Shown one piece after another: positions 12,316-25,135 of a stretch of 64,000 bases of DNA (position 1 is its first letter; each line of letters begins with the position of its first letter). A program made the position numbers and the translations under genes. This DNA is from Polytrichum commune (taxonomy: Eukaryota > Streptophyta > Polytrichopsida > Polytrichales > Polytrichaceae), in contig OX485806.1 of NCBI GenBank assembly GCA_950295325.1, forward strand, positions 7,128,001 through 7,192,000. The letters are read 5' to 3'. Below the pieces are notes generated by a model. The model saw only the letters and a program-made list of their open reading frames with translations, was not told the DNA's origin and did not search any database.

Positions 12316-13587
12316 GGGGAGATTTTTGGGCATAATCGGTTGAGATCCTAGTGTTTGCATGCCCAACCGGTTACATGTTGTTGACATTCTCCGGTTTTCC
12401 TTTATTGGTTATGTCTGTAGGACAAAGACTATGCATCAACTTCTTTGTTTCGCGAGCAAATTTCCTAACCACTTCATGTTCACACTTGGACGTTACTTGT
12501 TCCTGCTATTTTTGGTCCAATTGATTTAATGCGGATGTTAATTATAGTTTATATATATGTAATTTCTTTCAAAAATGTATAGGTATAGTAAATAGCCATG
12601 GATAGAGCTATATATATTATTATAGTTGTAGTCTTTCATAATAAAGGACAGAGCCTCAGGGTTCTAGTGTTTTCTTGTTACATTGGGGTATATTCTATAC
12701 ATTCCTCTAAAATGATCGGTAATTTTCATGCAGTCTTATAATTCAACCGGTTATTTGTCAAGCTCAACCGGTTCATTTGTAACTAACTGCCGGTTCTCCC
12801 CGATCGTTGAACGGGGAGAATTGGCTGCTAAGGGTTGGTTTACACCATGGAGAATGAAGTTGGACCATGGAAGATGGCCTTTTGCCATGGTCCGACTTGA
12901 TGGGCCAACTTCCATGGTCTGATTTCTTAAAACCGTCAATTTACAAAGCCTTCGGGCCCCTCACTGGGTGTAAACCGGATGTGGACCAAGAGGAATGACC
13001 GTGCACCAAAAAGCGAATGTGATGATTTTCATAAATATATGTCCCAAATGGGCGATTTAAAAAAACTTCAAGTTTGACCATTCTTTTGTCTTCTTTTGTC
13101 TTCATCTTCACTTCCACACAAAAAATAAGTCATTAACATATTATTATAACGATATTTCTCTGCCATGGACCCTTGCCTTTTTCTATCAGAGCATCTCTTT
13201 TGCCTCTCCCGCCACAAAACCCGTTGGACCATGTCAATGGATAATGTAGGCCTTAAAATATGTCTTTTGAGGACCTTGAACTCCATGGTCACTTTGACAT
13301 TTGTTTCCTTAGTGTAAATCGAAGTGGTCCCAGGATGAGTTCAACAACCAATCACAAATTTTACAGAGCCTTGGGACGACTTCATGGTCCATGGTATAAA
13401 TAACCCTAAGTTAACTTACAGATGAGCCGGTTGAAGTTTGAGGCTTCAAGGTAATTACCTATCATTGTAGGGGATTCTATAGAATAAACCTCCATTTTAC
13501 CAAGAAAAAATGAAAGGTGTCAACATGTAACCATTTGGTCTTGGAAACACTGGGATCTCGTCCAATTATGTCCAAAAATCTCCCTGA
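12316..13587. repeat. Head-to-head pair of ACCGGTT-repeat units, disrupted by insertions
   Basis: A forward unit starts at GGGGAGATTTTTGGGCATAA (12,316), continues through CCAACCGGTTACATG, is interrupted at about 12,419-12,660 by unrelated sequence, and resumes at GGTATATTCTATACATTCC to end at GGTTCTCCCCG (~12,800). An inverted unit starts at CGGGGAGAATTGG (~12,811), is split by the MITE at 12,832-13,406, and ends at AAAAATCTCCCTGA (~13,587). The single inverted unit at 35,853 gives the uninterrupted order. Isolated units begin and end with CGGGGAGA / TCTCCCCG, so each looks like a short TIR element. Confidence 0.65.
12832..13406. mobile_element. Tourist-like (PIF/Harbinger) MITE, 575 bp, TAA target-site duplication
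   Basis: The left end is GGGTTGGTTTACACCATGG. The right end, read inverted, is GGGTTATTTATACCATGGAC. The element is flanked by TAA on both sides (12,829-12,831 and 13,407-13,409). A G-rich start, ~19-bp TIRs and TAA duplications fit PIF/Harbinger MITEs. There is no coding capacity. It sits inside the inverted ACCGGTT unit, so it is younger than that unit. A second, 5'-truncated copy lies at ~46,500-47,020 just upstream of ICMT. Confidence 0.75.
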
Positions 13588-13779
13588 ACATTTTACAATA
13601 ACTAAAAGTCCTAGATTGGCATTCTAAAATGAGGAGATGTGCTACATTTTAGGAGATTTTGATCACTTTATAATTGGTGTCTTACTTACAATGAAAAAAA
13701 GGTAAGTGGGTCTTTTAATGTACACTTTTCTCCTCCATGCCCACTTCTTGTAGGATAGGAAACATGCAGTTAGTGCGAG

Positions 13780-14110
13780 ATGATTAAAAAATCCAAATCG
13801 TGTATGTAACCACTTCCTCATGATTTTTGGAGATCATATGAATGTTTCATACATTGTCAAAGTGAAATTTTTTTGAGAGTTATTGATCGACAATTTAGCC
13901 CCTCTCTCTCCCCCCCCCCCCCCCCAATATTCATTCAACTATTGCGTCTAGAACGGTTGATATATGATAGTCCAAATTTTTTGTGCATTGGTTTCTTTAT
14001 GGTGTTTGTTCTTAAATCCCCGCCCAACCAATCACCACTCAAATATAGGTGTATATTTAAGACGAGGCACCCAACTAGGCAAATATACCTTAATGGGGTT
14101 GTTGTAGATT
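13780..14110 (+). repeat. Dispersed repeat family member (R1) with poly-C tract
   Basis: It starts with ATCCAAATCGTGTATGTAACC, continues with CATATGAATGTTTCATACA and TTGTCAAAGTGAAA, then CTCTCTC followed by a run of about 16 C near 13,911-13,926, and ends with GTGTTTGTTCTTAAATCC..CCACTCAAATATAGGTG. The same blocks appear at 33,680-33,780, 53,090-53,345 and, inverted, at 26,440-26,660 and 39,190-39,345. Non-coding. Confidence 0.6.
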
Positions 14111-17100
14111 GGGCATGTCGTTGTTGAGACTTGCTCTTGAGCAAAAAGGACTATACATTGTTAGTTGTACTACGTATGCATTGACACATGCAATGAATCA
14201 AAGTTAATGCTCCTTGTTGTAACTTAAGCGGTTGATGTCGTTTAGAATCTCGCAATGTGAATTGAAGTACCAATAGGAGTGCAGATAATATGGAATTTAG
14301 AACTAGCATTGTAGTTGGAAATCAAGTTGCCGTCTCATATCATGCTTAATTCACGCTAAATGTTCATCTCCACTCCCTTTACTTCCCTCTCGAGGTCAAA
14401 TCCAAAAATAAACCACATTGGGTGAGGGGGCACCTTGTGGTGACAAACTCCTCTAAGAACACAACCGCACTCAAATCTTTGATCACTCACCATGATCACA
14501 TCATGCACTTCAAATGGTGGTCACTACACCCAACACAATTGAGAGTTAGGAGGTGAGTTGGGTGTCTATTAGAATCTCTCAACAAACTCTACAAATTGGA
14601 AAACTTGTTCACGAAAACAAGCATGATATCCGCGTTTGAAAAATCTATAGTTGTTTTTGAAAGTAGGTTTTTCGCCATGACCACCACCACCTTTACTAAG
14701 TTAACCACGACCCCCTTCAAAAAGAAGAGACCTTTTTGTTGAACACCTAGAAATAAATTGATTATCCTAAATAAAACATTCTTGTAACGTTACTCAACTC
14801 CTTTGGTTGTGTTTCGCGGGACCAGTTTTTGGGCGAGCATAATTCTACTTTAATTTCAGGACTCTATTGAAAGATACCACTCAAGCTATGTATTGTAGAG
14901 TTTTTGACAAGCAACTACGGAACTCCAAATGGCCATCCATGTTTCATTGAAATAAGACGTGTAGCATGCAAGTTTGTTAGTCAGGTCATTTTAAAACTTT
15001 TTTTACTCCTGAAACCAACCAACTTGACTATTCACAAGAAGTCTTCAAAGGCGGGTGAGGTCAATGTGGACACCTCCAACTAGGCATAATCATCTACCTG
15101 ATGGATTTGAGCATCAGAAGCTTGAGTAGGTTAGTAATTACAAATCATGACCAAAGAATTAGAAATCCTTGAAGTCGGAGTAGAGAAAGGCGTTTATCTA
15201 GGCTTTGGAATCAAAGATGTATGCTTCCGAATCTAGTGTTATAGGAGGGAACTCTTCCATCATTTCATGTTGTGTGAGTGGACGACATCATTAGCAAATT
15301 CTACGTGGGTTATTTGCCAATGAAAACCATGTGGAATGCTAAAGTGCTCACATGTAAGATAAAATGTTGCTAACTGGTTTTTCATCATAGAATACCCACA
15401 ATACAAGTTGTTGAGCACCTCACAAACACATGCCGCCTCCTGATTTGCCCAATTTACCCACAGAAAACAAGTGTGTTAGGGCTTAGTTGGTAGCGCTCCT
15501 GCTTATGGAGGATGATGGATGTAGTTTGATTTATGCGAAGATGACTACTCCAAAAATCTTCAAGTTGGCAGCTAAATTAGGATATATTACTCATCCACCG
15601 AATTAGACGATTGTGTTGCCGATTGGGACCCAAAAAAATAGGTGTAAGATTAAGGAAGCTAACTGAATTAGCTTCATCTACCTTAGCAAGAGAGGAGACG
15701 TGTAGGATATGATTTGTGTTGTGCATTGTCAACTTCTTGAGCAAGAAGCTACACGTTTCATAGGCTCAATTCAAGGTGTCCACTTCGTGTAGACCAACTT
15801 CATTGGGAACCCACTTGAACTTACGGCACCTAATTTTTCCCAAAGTGGGCAACCACATATTTTTTAAAAATCACACTTATTCTCCCAATTAGTGCATGTT
15901 ACTGTTTAGAGTTATGCAATGCTATGACTATTTAATTGGAATCTGATATTTTCAAAAGCAAAGTCATATATGTTTTAAAATGTTTAAACAACCTATTGAA
16001 ATTTTGCTAATAAATTGAACTCCTAAGTAAGATGTTATTACATTGCATAACTCCGAATAGTAACACACACTAATTGGGACAATCAGTGTATTGATGATAG
16101 TACTACGTGGATAAAAACATTGCATCTCATAAGTCAAGAGAGACAAAACGTGACTCAATACTCAACACTATCTATCAGCTTCGGGAGGACTGTGTGATCA
16201 TCTAACTTGCAAAAAAACCTTGTGACTTTCATTGATTTTGTTTAAATCACACCATGTCAAAAAGGGAGAGGGAGGAAATTATTGCGTACGAGCGTACAAG
16301 CACATTTCTCATTCATCCATCATAAAAGCCTTGATATAATATACAACCTAGAGGTTATTTTTTTAAAGTTGATTTGGCATCAAACTTAGTTTTAAAGGCC
16401 ACGTATTAGTTTCCTTGAGGTCATTTGAAATGATTTGGCAACAAATCTACAGGGGTCAACATAACATTACTAAGGAGCTAGATGACGGTCTTTTCCCAAA
16501 GAAAGAAGTTGCAGTTAAAAAACTATTAATTTATAGTTGCTTGTCGACAACTCCACAATACACAACCTGAGTACTCCCACCAATGGGAGTTATCATAATT
16601 AGAGGAGAATCATTCTCATATGATACTTTATCCCACATAAGAATGTAGCCAAAGACTTGAGTGATGTTATGAAGTTTTTATGTTAGATGAATGAGGGGGA
16701 TGCTTGTATACGATAAATTCCTCTCTCCATACGAGCGTGTCTCTCACCCATCCAACATTGAAACTTGACTTCCAAGTTGCATACTATTTCAAAGTCTTCA
16801 TGTTGGATGAATGGGAAATATACAATAACATCCTCTCTCATGTCAAAAGGTTCATGAGCTAAATTGCATTACCCTCGTTGTGGATTTGCTTCTTGTTTAA
16901 AATTCCCATGGTTTTGTGGGCACATTATGGGCCGTCTCAAGTGCTCAAAGGATCAAGATGTGGGCAAACTGCAAAGCATAGTCGATAAGGAGCCATTGGC
17001 CATCGTGTCTAAGAAGTTAACGTGGACTCAACAACTTTAACATCAAAAATTATAGGTTTTGATATAAATATTTTGGTACGGTAAAGATAAGAAAAGAAAA

Positions 17101-17695
17101 ACGAACATCGTTATTTATAAGTCACATGAATTTGAACTTGTTAGCACAGTAAGTTGTAATTGGTTGAAGTCCATGGTGCAACAATTCCGATGAATGGCTG
17201 CATGTGTCCCAAAGGCAAAGATTGCTCTAGTGTGGAAGTACAATATACCAACCACATTGTTTAGAGTTATACTTTAAATGTCTATCAATAGAGGATGAAA
17301 CACCTTGAGGGGAAAATTCTTGAGTTTCATGTGAAATTCTATTATGGTGTAGTTTTTCCTCTCCTAAGTTAGGACCTATAAACAAACACATATGTGATCC
17401 TTCTTCTAAGCAAGGTAAAGTTTCGTGGCATATGCTCATTGGAGGGAGGGTTGAAAATGTATGCATATGTATGGAATTCATATTTTAAGCCTATATTAAC
17501 CTTAATTTGGGATCAAAGACCCCGAAGTGGTCTAAAGGGATCACCTGAAATAAATTGACATCAAACTTGGGATTTTTATTGCATCACCCTTCCCCTACCA
17601 ACAGGTATTGTGAATTGAAATCTTCCTATCGGTGTTCGTGAAAAATGGACCCTCTCACAATATAGTTGCATGTAAACAACATGCACATGTCATGG

Positions 17696-17699
<4 letters not shown>
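14111..17699. other. Intergenic tract, no gene seen; R2 repeat pieces at 16,285-16,860
   Basis: No family motif was found in any frame. Between 16,285 and 16,860 the sequence contains blocks ATACGAGCGT, CTCTCACCCATCCAACAT, GAAACTTGAC and TGTTGGATGAATGGGAAATA. These recur at 24,650-24,856, defining a second non-coding dispersed family. Confidence 0.5.

Positions 17700-17753
<54 letters not shown>
17700..17753 (+). repeat. (GA)n microsatellite
   Basis: About 27 uninterrupted GA dinucleotides lie in intergenic DNA. The open frame running through them is an artefact of the dinucleotide repeat. Confidence 0.95.
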
Positions 17754-17757
<4 letters not shown>

Positions 17758-19663
17758 CAAGATTTACACGGTTACAAAATCAAATGTACATCTGTGATGG
17801 GTTTACAAAGCATGGGTAAGTGACAAAGGATATTGCCTCCATGTCGGAGGTGGTCCCTTTTGGTAACAAAGAAATGTGTGTGTGGAAATATAAGCAACAT
17901 CATCCCAACATCAAATTGGGAAATCTATTACTGTAAAAGACATTTTCCCCCATTTATTAATGCCAAAATATATTTCTATACGGGATTCAAATGAATCTTG
18001 AACATGTAGGAATGGCATGTCAAATTTCATTGGAAAAAAAAGGATCATGTCCCATGGGATTAGAGGGCCCTCTACGATAATTCATGTTTCATTGATGGCA
18101 ATTGTTGGTGTGTAGCTCAAAACAACAAGTCCCAATTCCTTCTGGTTTAATGCCATTAGAGGTGGAACCTTCACATCCAAGAGTATACATATGGCTCCTT
18201 GAGTTGGGCCCTACCAATCTTAGCTAGAATGAAAATGCAATCAACTATATTATTACACAAATATGTTTTTTTAACGATTTCATTTCAAAATTAGCAACAT
18301 AGACCCCAAATTGGTATAGCATGACCATGTTAGGGGGTAAGGTTTTACAAGATTCCATTTTTCTAGTAGTATTGGTGGGGGGCGATTTAAAGATCAAGAA
18401 ATGTACCCATGGCCAAAGCTTCACGATGCTCATATTCTTCAATAGTAACTTCACCCTTGCAAAAGTTCATATGTACAAAAGTGTTTGCACATATCCATAG
18501 CCCAACTACAACATCTTTGACTTCTTCACCAACATACGGCAATTGCTATTTAATTGATAAAGGTTTCCAAGGGTGATAATATGGTGGTACGGCATGAGGT
18601 TTGGTGCCACAAGGTCCTAGGCATTTCAAAAGGGAGGGGGTGCTTATAAAAGTCAAAGTAATGGGCATCAATCACAATGAAGTCAATACTATTTACTATA
18701 AAGAATTATAGTGAAAACCAAAAATAGATTGGAAAAATATAGCTAATCAATAAATTTGTTCATGTATAATATCAATTCAACTTTATGATGTAAATGTCTA
18801 ATCCACTTATAGGATTCATTATTATTCCAAACGCATGCCTACAATGTTTGTAATGAATATTTCATTTTTCAATTACATAACATTTTTCTCATCCATTGGA
18901 TGTTGTGCATGTTGTTTTATGGCCTTACAACATCATTGATTGAAGCTAAAGAAAATACATACCTCTAATTTGATTGTAACTGTGAAATGATACATGAACC
19001 AATTCATAGTGTAAAATCTTTAAAAACCTCATAGCATTACTAAACACCAAGGTGTTGCAAACCCTAATGCTGAGAAATTTGCAAGCACGAATCCCCACTT
19101 GTGTTAGGCCACCCTTGCAAAATGAACAATACTCAACTTGAGAATTGTTCACCTTGCAAGAGTGAACATACGTGTGGGCTCTTCTTTATGGAACAAAACC
19201 CTAATTTAGTTTAAAGAAATTCGCCAATCTACCAGCCAGCCATGTGGAACCAAAAACTGACCGCACACGTCACATCCGCATCGAGATCAAGGCCTTAGGA
19301 ATTGGATCAACAGTGTTGGTGGGCCATGTAGTAGGCCTTCATTTCTAGAAAAAAGGAACCCATCACACATGCTTTGTAATGTTGTGTTATATGTAAACCT
19401 ACAACTCAATCTACACTCGCAATAACTCGAGCATTTATGCTTGAAGGCTCGTATACAACCCCATCCCCTGAAAGACAAATTATGACAACCAATGAACCAA
19501 TAAGAGTAGACACATTTTTGAACACTCCACTTTTTGCATAGTTACTTATTTGGTGTCCATTCTTAGATCCACGCCCAAGCTCTAAACCACACGCCACTCA
19601 AACATAGGCGTCCATTTACGAGAAGGTGATTGAAGAAGTAGGCCCGCTGCTTACTTACATTAA
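17754..19663. other. Intergenic tract, no gene seen
   Basis: AT-rich, with only short open frames and no recognisable motif. The segment 19,545-19,660 contains the R1-like blocks CCATTCTTAGATCCACG and CCACTCAAACATAGGCG and borders the truncated LINE copy. Confidence 0.5.
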
Positions 19664-20215
19664 GTTTAGGAGGAAAAACCACAAAATACCAACCGCTCAT
19701 CAATAACATTATCACAAGGGGTTGGAATGTAGCCCCACTCATGGTACTAGTCGCAGGTGCAAGAGCCACTACACACATCCCATCAATGCAAAACCTAGAA
19801 ACAATACTTAAACTCCCTCTCATAAAAATAAAAAACACATTCCAACAAATTAACATTATCGCCACACAATATGCCCATTCAATACTAGTCCATAAACGTA
19901 GACTAGAGAACAAACAATCTGTCTCAGACCTTCAAGACCTAGCATAACCAAACAACCCATCTCACAGCTCAGTACACCCCAATATATAAAGAATGCCACT
20001 TTACCATATAAACCCCAATAGAAACTACCACATACTAATGGTTACCGGTTAACCGACTATCTGTTACCAATATAGTGTCTACTCCCTTAAAAGGGTAAAG
20101 TAGTTCTACATCTAACACCATTGCCCTAGGACATGGCTAAGGATGTTCTACGAACAGACACTCTAGTCACTCCGGCCTCCTCCAGAGACGGAGTTCTTCT
20201 TCTTCTTCTTTTTTA
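19664..20215 (+). pseudogene. Third LINE copy: last ~95 codons plus 3' UTR and (TTC)n tail
   Basis: From about 19,664 the frame reads KYQPLINNIITRGWNV, then AGARATTHIPSMQNLE and LVHKRRLENK, ending at TAA 19,945-19,947. It aligns with the C-terminus of the copy at 2-2431 (KYKPLIDSI, AGARATTHIPSM, LLHKRRIEN). The 3' UTR follows; from ~20,050 it shows the shared tail blocks ATAGTGTCTACTCCC, GAACAGACACTC and CCGGCCTCC..GAGACGG, then TTCTTCTTCTTCTT. It is a classic 5'-truncated insertion. Confidence 0.75.
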
Positions 20216-22800
20216 GGAGGGGGGGAGTCCAATGAGAAGCTCATGATGTTGTGGGGGAAAAGGGGTGGTGGCTAGAGTGATGTGGGGAAAGGATGCATGG
20301 GTGGCAACCTTATTACCAAAGGGTACAAAGGGTACACCTGGCATTCATTGCCATGCATCCGACCGGGGGTTGTTGGTACATGGTTATGCACCCGGCCCAT
20401 TTGTCTCCTCGGTCCTCTTGGCAGATGTTGGCTGCTATTAATGATGATGGAGGACATGTACTACCCCACATTCATCCAATGGAAAACGTTTAGAGATGAG
20501 AGTGGGCTTACATTACGGTCCATAACATTATTGAGAGATTACGTGCTTGATGGTCTTGTTCCAAAGCAAGACGTTGTACTTAGACCCACTTGATAATTCA
20601 CAACTACTTGTCGAAAAGTTCGCAGTACACAACATGACTGCTCCCATGAAACGTGAAGTAAAGGAGCACTGTGCTCATGTGATACATGGTCCCATGGAAC
20701 GCAGCTGATGAGTTGTGTAATGCTATGTCCGGGTTCAAGAAACGTGGGGTTTGAAACACCCCTTGATTCTTCGAAGATGAAGCGGAGTCTCCCCAAAGTT
20801 GCTCGAGTGTTTTTAGTCCAATTCGACAACTTATGAAAGACAACCTGCACATCTTTGTGGTTTCACCCAATTCATGATTTCATCCATAATTGTCGTCATA
20901 TGGTTGTAGTCCTCGATGACTACCATGTTCATTCTTGTTAGGGTTGGCATTTGGGTTCTAGGTTTTTATAAGCTAGAGGCTCTTGCAGTGCTCATGGGCT
21001 CTCTTGGAGTTTCACTCTCTAGATTGTGGCTAACTTATTGTGCTTTTGTCTTTCTTTGTTTGATGCTATCATTGAGTTACATGTTCTAAATGAAAAAATG
21101 TTCGATGACTTTCTCATTGGAAAGTGAGCATGGATTTTATGTGTAATGAAGGCATATTCAATTCATGAATTTATATTTTGTATATATAGTGGAGGCATTA
21201 TCACAACTCTGAAACTTTGGAGGTGTTGGAATTGAAAAGCCTAGTATAAATACATGAGTCCATTTCTAGCATGCAATACGTATGTATACATTTGTTTTTC
21301 TCTATAGTCTTCTCGTATATAGGGGCTTTAATTTCATAGTGACCCACGCACATCATTTAGGTTTCCAACGAAGAGTCCATCCCTCAGGATATTTCACCCA
21401 CCTAATACCAAACTTTTGGCACATTCTATAAACCCTTCCAATATACCAAGTCTTAGGCATTAATGGTTTTCCGCAGCAATGGCACAAGCCCGAGAGCAAA
21501 AATGGAGGGCACTCAAAGAGCCTCCATTTAAACAATGAAAAATAAAAGTAGAACACAAAGCAAAACATCAAAAGAATGGGCTTCATAATCATGGGGAATG
21601 ATAACCAAATGACAATAATGGATGAAAAAGTAAATTTGGTAAGACTAGCACATTTGTTACATTTTTTTACTCTAAACTTTAGGACCCCCTTTCTTACATC
21701 TACCTCTACTTTGAAATCCTCAATAGCAGTTGTATTTTTGCACACTTGAGAAAAACACCTCCCCGTTATGTATATTATGTACAATAATGTCTCAAAGAAT
21801 CCCCTCTTATCACTTGTGTTACTTCGTACATGGTATGGAAAGTCCACCTTGGGGGGTAACACTAAGACCATAGTGGGGGACGCCTTGATATCATTTGTAG
21901 TTCACTTTGTTGGATGCAACCATGGGAAGAAAGGCCCAAGCCAAAACAAACACACGATGGTGTTTTCATGGTCTTTGTGCACCTTGGAGGGCGTTCTATT
22001 TCATCTTGCTACGTTGATTGTCCCAATTAGTGAGAGAGGGCTAATAGTGAGCATGGGAAATCAATGAACATGATACTAAACTTATTTACTCTATGAGATT
22101 AGTGCCACTAAAAGATCTAGGAAGCACTATTCATCCCGACATTATTCACCGAAAGTACTACTCATAGCAACACCACTCGTTGCAAGTATCATCATTATTC
22201 TTTGACAAACATGTGTTTGCACCCAAAAAAAATTTATCACCCTACAAACACCTTAGAACATACACTAATTTCTTGAAATGTATGGTAAATGACCATGAAA
22301 TCATGAATTTAATATCTCTTAGTAAAATTGTGGCCCTCATTAATTTTGAGACTTGGCAAAATAGTGTGCGTTGCGGGAATTAGTATAACATACACTAATT
22401 TGGGACAATTAGTGTAGTGGCAAGAAGTAGTTTCCAGCTAGGCTTAAAGTGGGGTAAACTCGGTTGGAATGACGAAACTTAAGGGGAAATAAGAGAACCT
22501 TTTATGATTGATCCAAGACAGACCGTAGTGGAAGGTCATGTTTGTTATTTTTTTGCTCAACGTTGCTTAATCATGCCACCAAATTGGGGTATACTTAATT
22601 CATAGAGTTTTGAGGTTTAAATTGAGAATCAAGTGAAGTTGCTTTCCAATATCAATTAAAGAATTAGAGAAATAACCAACGTCAGGCAATCCGACGTGAA
22701 TTTAAGCCCGTTGGCTTTACCCTGCTCAAGAATCCTCTTGGTGCAGGGTGGGGTTCACTGCCTACCTGGAGGTGGGTGGGCTATTGACTTCCTACCTACC
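20216..22800. other. Intergenic tract, no gene seen
   Basis: A 172-codon open frame at 21,353-21,871 (minus) has a hydrophobic segment and four scattered cysteines, but no recognisable family or conserved context. Two 103-codon frames at 20,282-20,850 overlap on opposite strands. I do not support any as a gene. Confidence 0.5.
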
Positions 22801-22804
22801 TACC

Positions 22805-22945
22805 TAGTTTTGTTTTGTTTTGTTTGTTTCTTTTTTTTCTTTTTTTCTTTCATGTCAAGTAGAGAGAACATCTCATAACGGGAATCAAACCGCCATTCAC
22901 TCCATTTGGAAATGGGACCTCTTCACTATCACCGGTAGTTTAGGG
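22805..22945 (-). mobile_element. Possible small tRNA-derived SINE with A-rich tail
   Basis: On the minus strand a B-box-like GGTTTGATTCC (one mismatch to GGTTCRANNCC) is followed ~35 bp later by an A-rich tail with AAAC repeats. A plausible A-box lies upstream (TAGTGAAGAGG). No target-site duplication was found, so this is tentative. Confidence 0.3.
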
Positions 22946-23459
22946 TCATCTCAGATTAAATCCAGATTAATAGATATATAGTAACATATTTTTGCATACA
23001 TATAAGCCTCCCTCTTGTATGTAGTTGGAAATCAAGGGTAGAAACTTGTTGTGTATGGTTGGGTTGACCGATACAATGAATGGAATTAGGGACTAGGCCA
23101 ATTGAATTTATGGACAATTTTGCCCATATGCACCTAATTGCATCCTTTTGAGCACGATTCTTGTACCGAAGAACAACAACGTGCACATTGTATTGATGAG
23201 ATTTTATAGACATGAAATGTCACCACGGCCATTATTTAGAATGTTGACTTTTAAAAAGTTTGGTTTTTCATCGAGTAATTGTTCTTAAGGCATCACGGTC
23301 TCCCCCGAATGTGCTATCCTTAACTCTAAGAGCCAGTCAAGGATAACACTCCTAGACCTCGGTCTAACTATATCTACTTTGGTCATGCGGAGTTCAAATG
23401 GACTTTTCATGTGTGGAGATTGACAAGGGCCTTGGCGGGAAAGCGTTGCAAAAACACAC

Positions 23460-23998
23460 TACACCGTTCATGGTATTTAGTGTCATGTACAATATTTGCG
23501 AAGGGCCTAAACTAGATGCATGGAGGTTTCAAAGTGTCTCGGCTACTGATTGATGATACGATTCCGTTTGTCAACATAAATAACCTCTTTGAGTGAAAAA
23601 TATCTTCATCATGACATTTAGAGTAGCACGTTGGGATACGTTAGATGATAGTCTTGTGTTTTAGTATGCAAGGGAAGATATTGTTTAGCTTACCAACGGC
23701 AAGTGTCATGCGTTTGCATTTTAGTATGCAAGAGGAAGATATTCTTGAGCATACTAATGGCAAGTGTCATTTGTGTACACTTTAGTCAACTTGTAGATCA
23801 TTGTGGAACATAGACATCCACCTCATCGCACTATTGAACATACTCACGTTAAGATACTATCAAATGCACTTGAACGCCAAGTGTCATGAGACGACACTTA
23901 TGGTGAAGTTGTTAATCATCAATGTAACCTAACATACACTTCAAAATAGGGTAAGTGACACTATTTCACATGTGACACTAAATACCATAAACGGTGTA
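23460..23998. mobile_element. Non-autonomous TIR element, ~539 bp
   Basis: The left end ACACCGTTCATGGTATTTAG is matched by the inverted right end ACACCGTTTATGGTATTTAG, and the complementarity extends to about 28 bp. Possible 3-bp duplication ACT on each side. The interior holds a tandem ~70-bp repeat beginning TTTTAGTATGCAAG (near 23,660 and 23,720). No coding capacity; superfamily unclear. Confidence 0.6.
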
Positions 23999-24149
23999 CT
24001 TATTGTAACCCGACTTCACCATTCTCTACGTCTCTCTCAAACACAACTTCATGAATTTACATGATCCATTGCTTTTGCCTTAATGTGTTGCAAAATGTAG
24101 GAATAATAATAATAAGTGCCAATAGAATTAAACTCGTGTTTTTTTCATG

Positions 24150-24856
24150 TGCTTTCTTAGATCCACAACTAACCACATACCACTTAAATATATAGGTGTT
24201 TGCTTAAGATGAGTAATAAAATTAGGCCGCTTACCTTGACAACAATGATTGAAGAAATTCAAGCAAAGTATCAAAGTGTAAGTTGGAGAGTGTAGAAACA
24301 AAAATAGATCGATTTGTTTGTTTATTTTATTTTATTTTTTCATTTATTAGAATTTGAAAATTGTTGGCACAAATTGAAAATCAATTGCAAGAAGGGAACC
24401 AAAATACAACCATCCCGGGAGAACCAGTGGCACATCAATATGTATTGAATGCTTGAAATTTGTTGATCTTTCAAAGTAGAACATAATATTCTTCATTTCA
24501 CTCATATTATGACTCTGAAAAATAACAAAATGATGTATGCAAATCAAACCTCTAAAATGCATCGGTTCCTTTGATTTGAGACCGAATCTAAATAGCATGG
24601 GATGCTAAAGACAAAGGATTAATAAATGTAGAGACCAGTGGGAGAGTGGAATTTATTGCATACGAGCGTACCTCTCACCCATCCAACATGAAACCTTGAC
24701 CCCTACATGATTGTTGCCAACTCATATCAAATGACTACGGCCGTATTAATTTGGGGTCTTTGAAGCTAATTTTGGTGTCAAATCAACCAAATAAAGTACC
24801 TCGGGGCTGCATATTGTTTCAGGGCTTTTATGATGGATGAATGAAAGGTATGATCG

Positions 24857-24894
<38 letters not shown>

Positions 24895-24937
24895 TCATAT
24901 CGGTGTTGTCGAAGAATGCTATGCAGAGTTAAAGAAT
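24150..24937. repeat. Mixed dispersed-repeat tract with compound (TC)n(AC)n microsatellite
   Basis: Positions 24,150-24,240 carry the R1-like block TTCTTAGATCCACAACTAACC. Positions 24,650-24,856 carry the R2 blocks TTATTGCATACGAGCGTACC and CTCTCACCCATCCAACATG. A compound microsatellite, (TC)9 then (AC)9-10, occupies 24,857-24,893. No coding sequence. Confidence 0.6.
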
Positions 24938-25135
24938 TGTTGTTTGGGGATATTTTTTGGTATAATTGGTCAAGATCCTAGTGTTTCCAAGTCCAACTGG
25001 TTACATGTTAACATCTGTCGGATTTTCCTTATTAGTTTGAGGCATATTCTGTAGATTCCTCTAAAATGGATGGTAACCCTCCCAAAGTCTCGAACTTCAA
25101 CCAGTCATTTCTCAAACTCAACCGGTTGATCTGTA
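24938..25135 (+). repeat. ACCGGTT-rich repeat, forward unit
   Basis: The unit runs GGGGATATTTTTTGG, CAAGATCCTAGTGTTTCC, GTTACATGTTAACATC, AGATTCCTCTAAAATG, CTCAACCGGTTGAT. The order matches the uninterrupted unit at 35,853. The right terminal TCTCCCCG is missing. Confidence 0.65.

Noticed and set aside
17632-17823. Open frame containing a long Arg-Glu repeat
   Set aside because: Generated by the (GA)n microsatellite.
21353-21871. 172-codon minus-strand frame with a hydrophobic segment and cysteines
   Set aside because: Begins at a non-ATG codon, has no recognisable domain and no exon partner; AT-rich DNA readily yields Phe/Leu-rich frames.
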